This document shows positions 16,001 to 25,900 of a DNA stretch of 43,547 bases, in pieces. Origin of the DNA: Oscillatoriaceae cyanobacterium M33_DOE_052 (GTDB lineage Bacteria > Cyanobacteriota > Cyanobacteriia > Cyanobacteriales > Laspinemataceae); NCBI GenBank assembly GCA_015296065.1, contig DVDU01000028.1, positions 1 to 43,547 of the forward strand, in the 5' to 3' direction. The position numbers and the translations under genes are program-made. The notes below the pieces were generated by a model. That model was given only the letters and a program-made list of their open reading frames with translations, ran no database searches and was not told where the DNA came from. Position 1 is the stretch's first letter; every line of letters starts with the position of its first letter.

Positions 16001-19000
16001 CCATTTATCAGCTTCCACAAGATGGGCCATTCCCTGTTTCCGCAGTTGCGGGAATATTTGGGAATATTGTTGCCAGACAATCCAGTGATGGTCAACGTGG
16101 GTGACAGTTTCCCAGCGACCTTTGCCAGAACGTCCTTTAACCCAACGTTGCTCATACCAGTAAGGGCCATTTTTACGGCTATGCGCCCAGTGATAAGCCG
16201 CTTGTTGCTGATACCAATTGGCTTGCGCTAAAAGTGCATGACCTTGGGCTTCGTGGGATGCTTGGGCTGCTTTTGATTTATCAAACAGTGCTTGCAGCGG
16301 GTTGCGTCCTTCTACGGAATCTGCATTGAGCAAGGTGTCAGCATTAGGAGCATTTAACTGTTGGGATATCTGTTGGTTGGGGTTGCTACCTTCTAGGGTT
16401 GCTGCCTGGAGCAAATCAATGGCAGTGCCGTTTTCGGGATGCTCTTCTAAGAATGCTGCACGAATTGGCTTAATTGCATTAGCAGCTTCATCCTCAGCTT
16501 GCTTTTGTATAGCATCAGCTTGTTTGCGTAAGGCAGTAGCTTGCTGTTGTAAAGAGCGACGCCGGAAGATAGATGCAGTTTTAGCCTGCCGCTCTAATGC
16601 TGCTGCTTGATTCCGCCGCGATTGAGCTTGAGCTAATTTAGGTGCTTTAGCCGCTAAAATCGCTTGATACTGTTGCTGATATGCCTGTAATTCCTGGGAT
16701 TCAGCACCATAACGAATGGCAATAGGAGCAATCTCATCCCACAAAGCCGCATCCTGAGCAATCCGCAACTTAATCCGCTCAATGGCATCCTCAGTAGAAG
16801 TGAAAGCACTATCCAACGCATCGGCGCGATTTTCCACAACGCCTAGGGTGGTAATGCCATCCCTTAAATCCGCCTCACTCCGGTTATATTCCCCGTGCGG
16901 GTCGGCAAAATTATCGTTGATGTAGGCAATCAAATCATCAACTGCGGCGGACAAATCCTGCTGGCTAGTCCCCAGTTCCTTTGTCATCTGGTTTCCGTCT
17001 AGCAGTTGTTGCGTCCAATTGCTGGCATTCAGGGTCAAATCTTGGCGAATTTGGTCCGTGAGTTGAGCATAAGCTAACACCGTGTCAGTATTGACAGCAT
17101 TTTCGGCGGCATTCTCAGAATTCAACTGAGATTGCAACGCTTGCAAGCGCTCATCATTGCTTTCTAATTTCTGCCGGATTTCCAATTCCTGCTTTTGCCG
17201 CAACGGGGTCAGAGAATCGTTAGCCTGCTGTAACAAATCTTCCAATTCATCCGCCGCATTTTGATTCTGGGCTTTCAAATTTTCCAGATTACTTTGTTGC
17301 CCTTGCAACTGAGCAATCAAATTAGTCAGCGCCTGTTTGCTCACCTCATCAGTTGTGTTCGCCAGTTGTTGCTGGGCAGTGGCAGTCCGCAATGCCGCAC
17401 TTTCCACCTGTGCGGTTAACTCCTGTTCCCGTTTCCGCAATTTTTCAATAGCGCTATTCACCTTGGGTTCAACTTGCGTTAAGAAGAAATCCACATCCGA
17501 TTCAGACGCCAGAACGCCAAAGCCAATTAGTTGCCGGAGGGCATCGGATTGCAGTTGAGCAGTTTGGACTAATTCCGAGGTGAAATGCTCGGTTAAAGTG
17601 CCAGCATTGGTAATCGCCTGAGTTTGCTGTTTCTCCAGGATTTCCAGCGGTTTTAAGCGCTGGTTTACGGCATTAATGGCCGCATTAATTTTGGCAATTT
17701 GTGCCTGGACTTGGGCAATCCCTCCCAATGCTGCTAACTGGGATTTCTGAGTCGCAATCTGTGACTGCTGCTGGGCAATTTGCTGATTGAGTTGGTTAAT
17801 TTTCTGCTGAGTTTCCTGCCGATCCTGCCATCCTTTATTCCGCAGGTCGGCAATAAACGAGGCTTGTTCTAAATAGTTGCGATAGGCAGCAGCTTCACCA
17901 GCGTTATAACCACCTGTCGCCCAAATCTGTTGCCGATGTTGCTCGGACAAATTCAGATAATACCGCTCCAAAGCCGCTAAAGAATTTTCGCGGTCAATCA
18001 GGCTTTGCATGAGCAATTGCTGATTACCCAGTTGCAATTTGCTAAACTCCACCGCTTGCAGCGTATCGGTAATCGATTGCTGGAGGGTTTGCGCTGTCTG
18101 GAGATTGGTTTGCGCTTGGGTTAGTTGAGATTGCAGGGATACCAATAAAGCGCGGTCATTTTCCCCCTCTTTACGAGTAGCGATTAATGCCTCTGTCGCC
18201 TGAGTTTGCGCTAGAGTGGCTTGCTGCCATTGCTGCCAATTATCCTGATATTTCTGCTCTAAAAAGCCAGCGCGGTTGAGTAAGTCTAAACGAGCATCCA
18301 GTCGGTTAACTTCTGCCTCAACTTGGGATAAATAGTTTTCGGTTAGCTCAATTTGCCGGTATTTGTCGATGAGTTGTTGCTCTAAAATTGGTATTTGCGC
18401 TTGCAAATCCGCCAATTGCTGCTCTTGTTGCGCCAACAGGTTATTTAACCCGTCTAACTTCTGCTCCTGTTGCTGAATATTAGCTTGCAGCGCGTTAATT
18501 TGCTGGCTAATGGCTTGCAGTTGTTGCTGCAACCGTTGCATAGTCGCTTGTTCAGCCGCTAACTTATTTCGTTGCGCCTGCTGTTGCTGAACCAGAGAGG
18601 CTTTTTCTGTGTTGAGCGCGTTAATTTGCTGATTAGTCGCATTTAAGGCATTGGTTCGCTGTTGCGCTTGTTGATTAGCGTCATTTCGCTGTTGTGCGTA
18701 GGAGTTCGCATATTTTTGAGCGTCCTTGCGATTAACTTCTGCTTGTGGATTAGGTAAGCGCCCTTCATATTGACCATGTATTAGATAGTGATAATAACCA
18801 CTAGAACGCCATCCCCACCAACGTTCAGCTACAGCCTTAGCAACGTCAGGATTATATTTTAAATAAGCAGCTTCATTGAAGTTCCAAATCTGTCCACTCC
18901 AATAATTAGCATAATTCTGGTGATCGGCTCGTTGCTGCTCATACCACTTAGCATTAGCACGAGCTTGGTTAATCTGATTTTGATAAGTTTGTGCTTCAGC

Positions 19001-22000
19001 TTGCTGCTGCTGAATCTGAACATCCTTAGCATTAATCTGATTCTGGATATTGGCTATTTCCGCCTGAGTTTGCGCCTGAGTAGCCGCAACTACCGCCTCT
19101 TGATTCGCCACTTCTATCGCTTTTTGCGCTTGGTCATTCTGTAACCCAGCTAACTGAGTCTGAAGGTTTGCCAAAGTGGTTTCGGTGGCAGCGATATCCG
19201 CCTGAGTCGCCTTAATTTGCTCTTCTTTTGCTGGAATCAGCTTATCTTCCAGGTTAGATTTCTGTAAACCAAGATTGCGATACTCATCCTGAAGCTGCTT
19301 CAGAGCCGCTTCAGCATCTTTTTGCTCAGTCTGCGCCGCCGCGAGACGTTGCTCTAAATTATCAAAACCTTCTAAGAAATCCGCGCCACTGCCTTCAATC
19401 CCGCGCAGGAAATCAATGTAGCGCTGTAGGGGCACATCATCAGCAACAGCCGTCCCTTTTTCAGCTTCCAATTCTTTGATTAAGCCAGAAATAGCCAATC
19501 GTTCCGGCGAATCTGTCAGTGCCAGTGCTAACTGGTCTTTTTGCAACTTCGCCCAGTCTAACTCTTGCTCCAGAGTCTCTACATAGTTGCCCCAATGGTT
19601 GAGTTGCTGGCGCAAAGCATCGCTGGGGGTTTGCAGCAAGGCAATGGTAAGCGCTTGCATGGTTTCTTGTACCCGCAGCTTGTCATCTTCCAACTGCTGA
19701 ATCGTCTTTTCAACCGCTGCCAACCGTTCCCGATAAGGCAACAGGAAGCCCGCAGTTTCTAGGAAATTTTGCAAGTCTTTTTGCGCCGTTTCCCGTTCCT
19801 GCTGAATCGCTGCTACTTCAGACTGGGTTTCCTGCAAACGCTGTTCGGTTGCATCGGTTAACTGCTGTTGCGCTGGCAGCTTTTCATCTGTTAGGGTTTG
19901 CAGTTCTTCTTCCGCTTGGGAAATTTGCAGATTTAGGGTTTCCAGCTTCTGCTCTTGGACGGGTTCGTGCATTGCCAGCAAATCTTGCTCTGCTTGCAAA
20001 CGCAAACTATCCGCTGCAATTTCATATTCAATGCCTTGTTTTAAAACCGGCCAATCCCGCAGCCGTTCTTGCAGTTTTCGCGCTTGTTCTGCCAAGGCAC
20101 TGGCTTGTTGTTGCGCCTGTTGCGCTAACTGGGCGTAATTTTGCCGTTCTGCATTGGCTTGCCATGCCAGTTGTAGGGCGCGATTTCTCGGTGCAATATG
20201 TTCGGGATAGTGACGCCATCCCCAAACATCTTCAGTTTTACCGCAACCCTTGCTCTTAGTCCCCACAACTTCCCAGCGATTAATCAGGGAATTGTGCCAA
20301 TCTGCATTAGCTTGACTTTGCTGCCGCCGGTTTTCGGCAATATTTGCCTGTTGAGCATAATTATTAGCCAGGGCTTGTTGTTGGGCAGCTTGCTCTTGTA
20401 ACAGTTGCAAAACTGTGGCCGCGTCATCAGTGGAACCGGAGCCGAGGTTTAAAGTATTCTTTCTGTCCTCTAACAGGTTTCCATATTGCTGGAGTGCCGC
20501 CCCTTGGTGGTCGGTTTGCGCCGCCAACTGCTGCAAAATCTGACTATTAAGTGCCGTAATGCCAGCCAGCCATTGATATTGATTTTTCTGCTGGACTAAC
20601 TGGGGATTTTGACCCCAACCCCAAACCTCTTTGCGCCGTCCGCTGAGACTAGATCGCGAACCAGAAACTTGCCAGCGGTTCGGGTTAATGCTGTTGGCTA
20701 CTGCCTGATAATGCTGGCTTTCTGCGGCCAAAGCAGCCGCTTGTTGCCGGAATTTTTGCGCCAATTGTTGCTGCCCTGCGGCGGCATTCCAGAAGGATTG
20801 GGAATTAAATTGCAAATTATCATCCGCATTGGCAAAAGGATTAGCCAGTTTCGCTTGAGATTTCGCCAAATCTGCCTCAGCTTTGGCAATTGCCGCTTTA
20901 ATCCCATCTAGCAGTTGTTGCGTTTCTGCCTCTAAAGCGGTTTTTTGTTGCCCCAAGCCTGCCAACTGTTCTTCTAATTCTTTTTGCCGTGCCTGAAGGT
21001 TCAGCAATCGCCCTTGCTCGATTTGGTAATGTTGCGTAGCCAAGGCTAAGGCTTCTGCCCATTGTTGCGCCTGGGCGGTAGTAATTGCCGCATCGGTGCT
21101 GACTTGCTGATATGTCTTGAAAGCCTCGGCAATTTTAGCCTGAACTTCCGCATCTAATTCGCCTAAAGTTAGGGCCGGATTACCCAAATCGGCTAAAACT
21201 TGCCACTGTTCCAGGAGGGTTTGTTGGATGTTATCCAGTTCGGTAATCGCCTGTTCTGTATTATCCCCAGCGGCTCGCGCTAATGTTTTAACTCGTCCTG
21301 CTCCGCTGAAAGGATTAACCTGTAGGGGCAATTCCCCCGTGGTTGCCTCTTCGGGTTCTACAAAAAAGGCGCGGTCTAATGCTTCCTTAATATTAATTAA
21401 CCCAGCACCAGTGAGGACATCCCATCCTTCAACATCCAAATCCACTGCCGTATCTATCAGCAGTTGCTTAACTTGTTGATAGCTTAATGCCGGATTTGCC
21501 GCCCAGATTAAAGATGCTGCCGCACTCACATAAGCGGTGGCTCTGGAAGTTCCCACAAATGCCCCAGCATCGTCTTGCCAACTGCCTCCAGGAGCCATGA
21601 GCGTTAAGCCATCACCATAAGCAGAATAATCGGTTTTTGACTGGAATTGATTTACTGCCCCAACGGTAATGATATTGTCAAATTTTTGACTTGCTTGCCC
21701 CAAAGCGGACATGATATTACCAGTATTGCCCGCTGCCACCATTAGCAATACATTATTGTCTTTGGCGTACTGAATTGCTTGCTGCTCTTCTGGTGTCAAT
21801 TCATAGCGGGTGGTGATGCCAATATCATCCAGTTGTGAGAGGTCAAAACTGAGGTTGGCAATGGCGTGATTTTCGCCCGCACGCTTCACCTTATCTACAA
21901 ATTTCACCAGTTGCGCCGCCCAATTCCCCCCAGTGACATTGAAAGAGTCATACTGCGCCAGGGGGTTCACCGAGGCAAAAGTATTTGTCACTTGTTGGAT

Positions 22001-25000
22001 GTGGTTCCCTTGAGTGAAATCAATAAATCCCACCTTGGGCTGTTTGGCGTTTTCTGGGAGGAGAGCCACCGCCTCATCCGCATTCAGCAGGAAACTATCT
22101 AAAGCAGTAGAGTCGGGGTTACTTAATGCCTCGGCAACTGTGCCTTTTAAGCCCAATTCCTGCGCCAACTCTGGGCTATTTAAAAGTTGCTGTAAAGCAG
22201 CCAAACCGCTACTATTCATCCCCAACTGCGCCAATATCTCTGGTTTGGCTAAAAGTTGCACCAAGTCGGGGTTTTCTTCCACAACTCCCATGAGATTTTC
22301 CAGGGGTGCTTCCGCTGCATCACTGCTCAAAGCAGTAATTAAATCACCAGGGATACTGTTAATCGCAGTGGTTAACTCAGTTAGGGCAGTATTAGCCGCA
22401 GAAACTGACGCTGGTTCTAGGTAATAATTCGTCACCGAGAATTTGGTATCAACCGACTTGCCTTTGGCATCAGTTGCCCGAATGGTGACATCCGTGAGAC
22501 CAGATTTCGCTAAACCAGATAGCTGTAATTCGCTACCAGTTAATTTCACGGCGACGGCATCACTATTACCGCCAATAATTTCATAAGTTAAATTTTTGCC
22601 AACCAAAACTTTTGATAAATCAATATTGGTTGTGGGTTGCTGTGGTGTTAGCTCCACATCAGCCACTGGCACCAGTGAAATTGTCTCTTTCACCACCGGT
22701 TGTGTCACTTTCGCCAGCCATACCGCCGCCTCAGTATTCACCATCCCTGCACCGGTGGTAGCATCCCAGTTAGGTAGAGCCAAATCTGTGGCTGTGCGCT
22801 TGACAATATCAATTACTTGTGTGTAATCAAGTTTGGGATTTGCTGCCCAAACTTTAGCCACTGATTCCGTTGCTTTTGCCGCCGCTACCGTGGTTCCCGA
22901 TGCGTCTCCATTTATCCCCTCCGCCATAATATCCAAAGTGCTACCGCTCCCAGAATTGGGTAACGGTGCAAAGGCTTTGGACACAGCCACTGCATTATTT
23001 ACCCGCTGCGCCGCACCCACAGTGATGATATTATCAAACTCTTTTGATACCTGAGCGAGAGCCGACAGTTGCCCTGGTGTATCCCCGGCTGGCACCACCA
23101 CTAAGAGGTTATTTTGTTGCGCATACTCCAGCGCGGCTTTTTCTGCTGCAGTTAGTTGCAGCGGCGATGTGTCGCCGTTAGAATTTTGAATTTTTGTAAA
23201 GTCAATATTAATGTTGATAACAGCATTAGCCTGTCCCGACTTCACAGCATTAGCAACCAAATTTTTTAAAGATTGCGCCCAGTCTTGGGGTTGATTATCT
23301 GTGGGAGTAATAGTGCTAACTAAAAGCTGTTTTTTCTCGGTTGTTGGCTGGAGAATTTGCTGTGTAGTAACTGATGGAAGGGGCAGCGTGGGTAATTTTT
23401 CCCCAGTTAAAATATCGATTTTTTCGGGAGGATATTTCGGTTGAGTGGTAGCGGCAATCTCTTTGGCTAAGTCTAATAACTCTTGCGGAGTCTCAATCCC
23501 AATGGATGCTGCCATCTCGAATGATTCAAGGAGCATTTTGGCATCATCACCAGACAAAGGCTGAGTTGGGGGAATTGCCGCTGAAGTTTCATCTACCCCG
23601 GTTATCGGTTTAATTGTGGGTTGTTCTTCAATAACATCAGTTCCGATTCCCGTCACCGGTTCGGTTTCAGTTTCGGTGTCATCAATAATTCCCGTCACCG
23701 GTTCGGTTTCAGTTTCAGTTTCGGTGTCATCAATAATACCCGTCACTGGTTCAGTTTCAGTTTCGGTGTCATCAATAATACCCGTCACCGGTTCGGTTTC
23801 GGTTTCGGTGTCATCAATAATTCCCGTCACCGGTTCGGTTTCAGTTTCGGTGTCATCAATAATTCCCGTTACTGGTTCGGTTTCAGTTTCCGTGTCATCA
23901 ATAATACCCGTCACCGGTTCAGTTTCGGTTTCGGTGTCATCAATAATACCCGTCACCGGTTCAGTTTCGGTTTCGGTGTCATCAATAATACCCGTCACCG
24001 GTTCGGTTTCAGTTTCGGTTTCAGTGTCATCAATAATACCCGTCACCGGTTCGGTTGGCTCAGGTGATTCCGGTTCTGCAACAGCCTCAACATCTTCTAT
24101 CGGTTCGGGATTGATGTAACTTTTGGCATAAGCAATTAATCCTTTGCCTAAATCAGAATTGCGCCAATCTTTCCCCGGTGCTACCACTTCATCCATCAGC
24201 ACGGCTTTACCCAAAGCGCCGCGCACTTGGAAAATGATATCGTTATAGTCACGGTCTAAACGAGGATTATCGCCGCGCAAATCTTCCATCACGAAGGTGT
24301 TGCCTTCGCCAGTAACGTCAGCAATTTGTCCCAAATGGAACGCGGCGTTAGGGTTCGCCGTCACCATCGAGAATAAGGGACGCTTGTTGCCACCAACAGC
24401 GGGGTTATTAAATACTTCCTGCACCGTCCCGTTGGGAATCAGCATCACCCCAAAAGTATCCCCAGGACGCATGGCAAAGGTCTTGACTCCCTGGTAATCA
24501 CCAAAATTATGGCTATTTTCTCCTAAATAACCGCTAAATTTGGCACCATCGGTTACGTCGTTAATGACGATATGTCCCTCTTCCGAGCCACTCAAAGCGC
24601 GCCGAGCAGCTTCTTTCAGGAATTCCGCCGAACCAGGTTCAAACTCCGCCATTCCCTCTAAGCTAATGATAGCTAGCTGTCCCTGGAAACCGCCGCCATC
24701 AAAGATGTAATCAAGGCCAACTTGACCGGTGGAATCGACGGTAAATGTGCCGGATTCAAAAATCGGTTTAATTTCGTCAAATTTATTGGGAATAGTTAAA
24801 TCTTTAGCGGGTGGTGCCTCGGCAACTACCCCATTGTTCAGATTTTTATCTGATTTATCACTAAATTCTGAATCGGATTGATTTGGCTCGGTTATTTCTT
24901 GGGAGGGAGAATTTTCTACTGGTGCCTCGGCAACTACCCCATTATCAAGATTTTTATCTAATTTATCACTAAATTCTGAATCGGATTGATTTGGCTCGGT

Positions 25001-25795
25001 TATTTCTTGGGAGGGAGAATTTTTTGTGGTATCGCTTTCTTCCACTTTCTCATCAAGAGCAGTGGCATTTTTACCCAATTCTAAATCTGCTGTTTTGGTC
25101 TCGGCTGTGGTGTCGCTTTCCCCCACTTGAGTATTAGTAGATGCGGGATTTGTTACTAAGTTTAAATCTGCCGTTTTGGGGGCGTCATCTTCGGCGCTGG
25201 TATCCGCCAAGGTTGGGGTTTTGCTTACTGCTTCTGCTAGGTTTTGATTACTGGATACACTGCTATCTTTTGTGGCTTCTGGTTGCAGCTCTGATTCACC
25301 GCCTAAAATTGTGGCTGTTACGGCTTCCTCATCGTCACTAGACGGGGAATCAAGCAATAATTCGCTCTCGGCTGGTTCCAGCGCTAATTCTGAGTCAAGA
25401 ATGATGGCTGGTATGGCTTCCTCATCGTCACTGGTTGGGGGATTAATCAGAGGCTCGCTCTCGATTTCATCGGTTATCCCTTTCAAGTCATCGGCTTGGG
25501 TTTCGCCGGTGATGGGGTCGCGTTTCTCTGCATCATTGCTGCCCAATTTGGACTCAGTGGCGACCATATCAAGTCCGCCTACAGGAGGAATATCCGTGAC
25601 GGCTAAACCTGTTAGCCCGACGCTAGTATCGCTCAGTTCTACAGACTCAACAACAGCGCCTGGATTGGGCTTTTCTGGTTCAGAAACACCCATCACCGGA
25701 CGAGGAATAAGACTACTTTTTAACCCATCTTCTAGGGGGTCAATGATGAGGGTGTCTTGGCTCGGCTCTGGGAAAGAAATTCCGTAGTCAGGCAT
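13010..25795 (-). CDS. Giant multidomain coiled-coil protein (4261 residues)
   Basis: The ATG at 25795 follows AGGAG at normal spacing. Domain order by residue: acidic low-complexity N-terminus with two 37-residue tandem repeats (1-340); DUF4114 (about 350-545, with RDYNDIIFQVRG near its end); ten repeats around EPVTGIIDDTETET (581-719); first subtilisin-like domain, degenerate (about 835-1040); a cadherin/Ig-like linker (about 1060-1130); second subtilisin-like domain (about 1245-1475). A Gln/Ala-rich coiled coil (about 1500-3930) carries Trp-rich inserts. The C-terminus (about 4000-4261) is hydrophobic with degenerate GDW...GAI repeats. No signal peptide or RTX nonapeptides are seen. DUF4114 is common in exported cyanobacterial proteins, so secretion is plausible. 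Its neighbours are a GNAT gene upstream and rhs downstream on the same strand. I know of no described protein with this architecture; function unknown. Confidence 0.93.
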   Translation of the reverse strand: MPDYGISFPEPSQDTLIIDPLEDGLKSSLIPRPVMGVSEPEKPNPGAVVESVELSDTSVGLTGLAVTDIPPVGGLDMVATESKLGSNDAEKRDPITGETQADDLKGITDEIESEPLINPPTSDDEEAIPAIILDSELALEPAESELLLDSPSSDDEEAVTATILGGESELQPEATKDSSVSSNQNLAEAVSKTPTLADTSAEDDAPKTADLNLVTNPASTNTQVGESDTTAETKTADLELGKNATALDEKVEESDTTKNSPSQEITEPNQSDSEFSDKLDKNLDNGVVAEAPVENSPSQEITEPNQSDSEFSDKSDKNLNNGVVAEAPPAKDLTIPNKFDEIKPIFESGTFTVDSTGQVGLDYIFDGGGFQGQLAIISLEGMAEFEPGSAEFLKEAARRALSGSEEGHIVINDVTDGAKFSGYLGENSHNFGDYQGVKTFAMRPGDTFGVMLIPNGTVQEVFNNPAVGGNKRPLFSMVTANPNAAFHLGQIADVTGEGNTFVMEDLRGDNPRLDRDYNDIIFQVRGALGKAVLMDEVVAPGKDWRNSDLGKGLIAYAKSYINPEPIEDVEAVAEPESPEPTEPVTGIIDDTETETETEPVTGIIDDTETETEPVTGIIDDTETETEPVTGIIDDTETETEPVTGIIDDTETETEPVTGIIDDTETETEPVTGIIDDTETETEPVTGIIDDTETETETEPVTGIIDDTETETEPVTGIGTDVIEEQPTIKPITGVDETSAAIPPTQPLSGDDAKMLLESFEMAASIGIETPQELLDLAKEIAATTQPKYPPEKIDILTGEKLPTLPLPSVTTQQILQPTTEKKQLLVSTITPTDNQPQDWAQSLKNLVANAVKSGQANAVININIDFTKIQNSNGDTSPLQLTAAEKAALEYAQQNNLLVVVPAGDTPGQLSALAQVSKEFDNIITVGAAQRVNNAVAVSKAFAPLPNSGSGSTLDIMAEGINGDASGTTVAAAKATESVAKVWAANPKLDYTQVIDIVKRTATDLALPNWDATTGAGMVNTEAAVWLAKVTQPVVKETISLVPVADVELTPQQPTTNIDLSKVLVGKNLTYEIIGGNSDAVAVKLTGSELQLSGLAKSGLTDVTIRATDAKGKSVDTKFSVTNYYLEPASVSAANTALTELTTAINSIPGDLITALSSDAAEAPLENLMGVVEENPDLVQLLAKPEILAQLGMNSSGLAALQQLLNSPELAQELGLKGTVAEALSNPDSTALDSFLLNADEAVALLPENAKQPKVGFIDFTQGNHIQQVTNTFASVNPLAQYDSFNVTGGNWAAQLVKFVDKVKRAGENHAIANLSFDLSQLDDIGITTRYELTPEEQQAIQYAKDNNVLLMVAAGNTGNIMSALGQASQKFDNIITVGAVNQFQSKTDYSAYGDGLTLMAPGGSWQDDAGAFVGTSRATAYVSAAASLIWAANPALSYQQVKQLLIDTAVDLDVEGWDVLTGAGLINIKEALDRAFFVEPEEATTGELPLQVNPFSGAGRVKTLARAAGDNTEQAITELDNIQQTLLEQWQVLADLGNPALTLGELDAEVQAKIAEAFKTYQQVSTDAAITTAQAQQWAEALALATQHYQIEQGRLLNLQARQKELEEQLAGLGQQKTALEAETQQLLDGIKAAIAKAEADLAKSQAKLANPFANADDNLQFNSQSFWNAAAGQQQLAQKFRQQAAALAAESQHYQAVANSINPNRWQVSGSRSSLSGRRKEVWGWGQNPQLVQQKNQYQWLAGITALNSQILQQLAAQTDHQGAALQQYGNLLEDRKNTLNLGSGSTDDAATVLQLLQEQAAQQQALANNYAQQANIAENRRQQSQANADWHNSLINRWEVVGTKSKGCGKTEDVWGWRHYPEHIAPRNRALQLAWQANAERQNYAQLAQQAQQQASALAEQARKLQERLRDWPVLKQGIEYEIAADSLRLQAEQDLLAMHEPVQEQKLETLNLQISQAEEELQTLTDEKLPAQQQLTDATEQRLQETQSEVAAIQQERETAQKDLQNFLETAGFLLPYRERLAAVEKTIQQLEDDKLRVQETMQALTIALLQTPSDALRQQLNHWGNYVETLEQELDWAKLQKDQLALALTDSPERLAISGLIKELEAEKGTAVADDVPLQRYIDFLRGIEGSGADFLEGFDNLEQRLAAAQTEQKDAEAALKQLQDEYRNLGLQKSNLEDKLIPAKEEQIKATQADIAATETTLANLQTQLAGLQNDQAQKAIEVANQEAVVAATQAQTQAEIANIQNQINAKDVQIQQQQAEAQTYQNQINQARANAKWYEQQRADHQNYANYWSGQIWNFNEAAYLKYNPDVAKAVAERWWGWRSSGYYHYLIHGQYEGRLPNPQAEVNRKDAQKYANSYAQQRNDANQQAQQRTNALNATNQQINALNTEKASLVQQQQAQRNKLAAEQATMQRLQQQLQAISQQINALQANIQQQEQKLDGLNNLLAQQEQQLADLQAQIPILEQQLIDKYRQIELTENYLSQVEAEVNRLDARLDLLNRAGFLEQKYQDNWQQWQQATLAQTQATEALIATRKEGENDRALLVSLQSQLTQAQTNLQTAQTLQQSITDTLQAVEFSKLQLGNQQLLMQSLIDRENSLAALERYYLNLSEQHRQQIWATGGYNAGEAAAYRNYLEQASFIADLRNKGWQDRQETQQKINQLNQQIAQQQSQIATQKSQLAALGGIAQVQAQIAKINAAINAVNQRLKPLEILEKQQTQAITNAGTLTEHFTSELVQTAQLQSDALRQLIGFGVLASESDVDFFLTQVEPKVNSAIEKLRKREQELTAQVESAALRTATAQQQLANTTDEVSKQALTNLIAQLQGQQSNLENLKAQNQNAADELEDLLQQANDSLTPLRQKQELEIRQKLESNDERLQALQSQLNSENAAENAVNTDTVLAYAQLTDQIRQDLTLNASNWTQQLLDGNQMTKELGTSQQDLSAAVDDLIAYINDNFADPHGEYNRSEADLRDGITTLGVVENRADALDSAFTSTEDAIERIKLRIAQDAALWDEIAPIAIRYGAESQELQAYQQQYQAILAAKAPKLAQAQSRRNQAAALERQAKTASIFRRRSLQQQATALRKQADAIQKQAEDEAANAIKPIRAAFLEEHPENGTAIDLLQAATLEGSNPNQQISQQLNAPNADTLLNADSVEGRNPLQALFDKSKAAQASHEAQGHALLAQANWYQQQAAYHWAHSRKNGPYWYEQRWVKGRSGKGRWETVTHVDHHWIVWQQYSQIFPQLRKQGMAHLVEADKWRKEKERLKPLKNQWIEANDAANEANPVVIEARNFFAELEAARSDIPLAQTQLESLETLLPTLKQQLEEAEAEAQAQNAKVQQQWEDYDTDSEEYRAAVADILERRGELNKQAIETQQQLAESERWVERQTVALSAELDGVKTLITDLQQQRQDIHQEIMDLVALGVMVDDLDELNTKDSLLGQSLQMLTNKAAVLTSQQTALTQKRTLLTAQNEVILAEQRLLDAYINDPDADTSNLEQQLLDARAALAEAQRLAEQAEAASKALTAPLQEIKTDLLAQNDEHLKAAKEHQQILRALVEATQSNANYTLQAAQKQQEVNNLEFQILQRLQQATAAGYQEAKHLLDVAQYNDMATAAELYYRDYKDLASDRGGCAGGAGTAQDAILADQYYQQMLANRELQRRAQAQADAFRVAKETAESQMNVLQQQQATAQQLLDEINAKVAETQEQREQKEQELALAQARLDGITRIREQTEQTFTQLVTLEKLNLAQAQLEQEIATQREADIDEAVAARQERDALELERKRLETQARIEQLRQLQTEDDLRQNLNQVRSQLGLATLDATDDPVQLQTQLAGLLTNLQDLTTQQPDLPENVKALLAEAQGDIHLALQGKEAANIQQNLLNAMDGLVAQIESYKTEINRIDLEEQWDNQLLQTAQSDLQGASQQLLKELDRAEALSEEHDVIDPLYMEALNKIALAQQAVDISEEMAEQGKEMLDQIIKQRIAERKARKKAFWNKILGIVSGVIGILGTILSFTPLAPLGIALTAASAGINAIQAAINGDWMGAIFGIVMAGVNALTAGMGNVLTQGTKLAIQGLQSVAAGAFNGVRSMMSGDSIMGFLQILGGVAGAVTSGLSNFINQCSSTMQHMVLQVFNSLQNVPTMIYSGIKAIQNGDWFSAIGSFFNSVMTLGGNFAGVFNDTAAKAFEYLSKIGNTGLAIGGAIKDGSIESWLSGINSIIGMWGPDVMNLIDRLNGEPIDPVWFGDGDGNVDGCTSSG
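23640..24055 (-). repeat. 42-bp coding repeats (EPVTGIIDDTETET) in the giant gene
   Basis: Nine 14- to 16-residue units beginning PVTGIIDD and a tenth, altered unit (PVTGIGTD) occupy this interval. Units differ mainly by silent changes (CCGGTT/CTGGTT, TCAGTT/TCGGTT) and by an extra ET pair in two of them. The segment is highly acidic and probably forms an extended spacer between DUF4114 and the protease-like domains. Repeat number is likely to vary between strains. Confidence 0.95.
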
Positions 25796-25864
25796 GGTAT
25801 TGCTCCTGATTGCAAGAATTAGAAAAGGGGATAGAAGGGGATGGATTTGAAGGAGTCTTGGGGA

Positions 25865-25885
25865 GGACACGGCATTGCCGTGTCC
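25865..25885. repeat. Palindromic repeat (GGACACGGCA arms)
   Basis: It has 10-bp arms and a one-base centre, and lies in the 105-base gap between the GNAT and giant genes. The same palindrome is at 7100-7120 and, longer, at 1594-1621. It could reduce read-through from the GNAT gene into the giant gene. Confidence 0.88.
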
Positions 25886-25900
25886 CTACGGGGGGGAATT

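Noticed and set aside
23616-24119. Plus-strand frame of Ser/Val repeats opposite the giant gene
   Set aside because: It is the antisense reading of the EPVTGIIDDTETET coding repeats; the minus-strand frame has the gene-like context and start.
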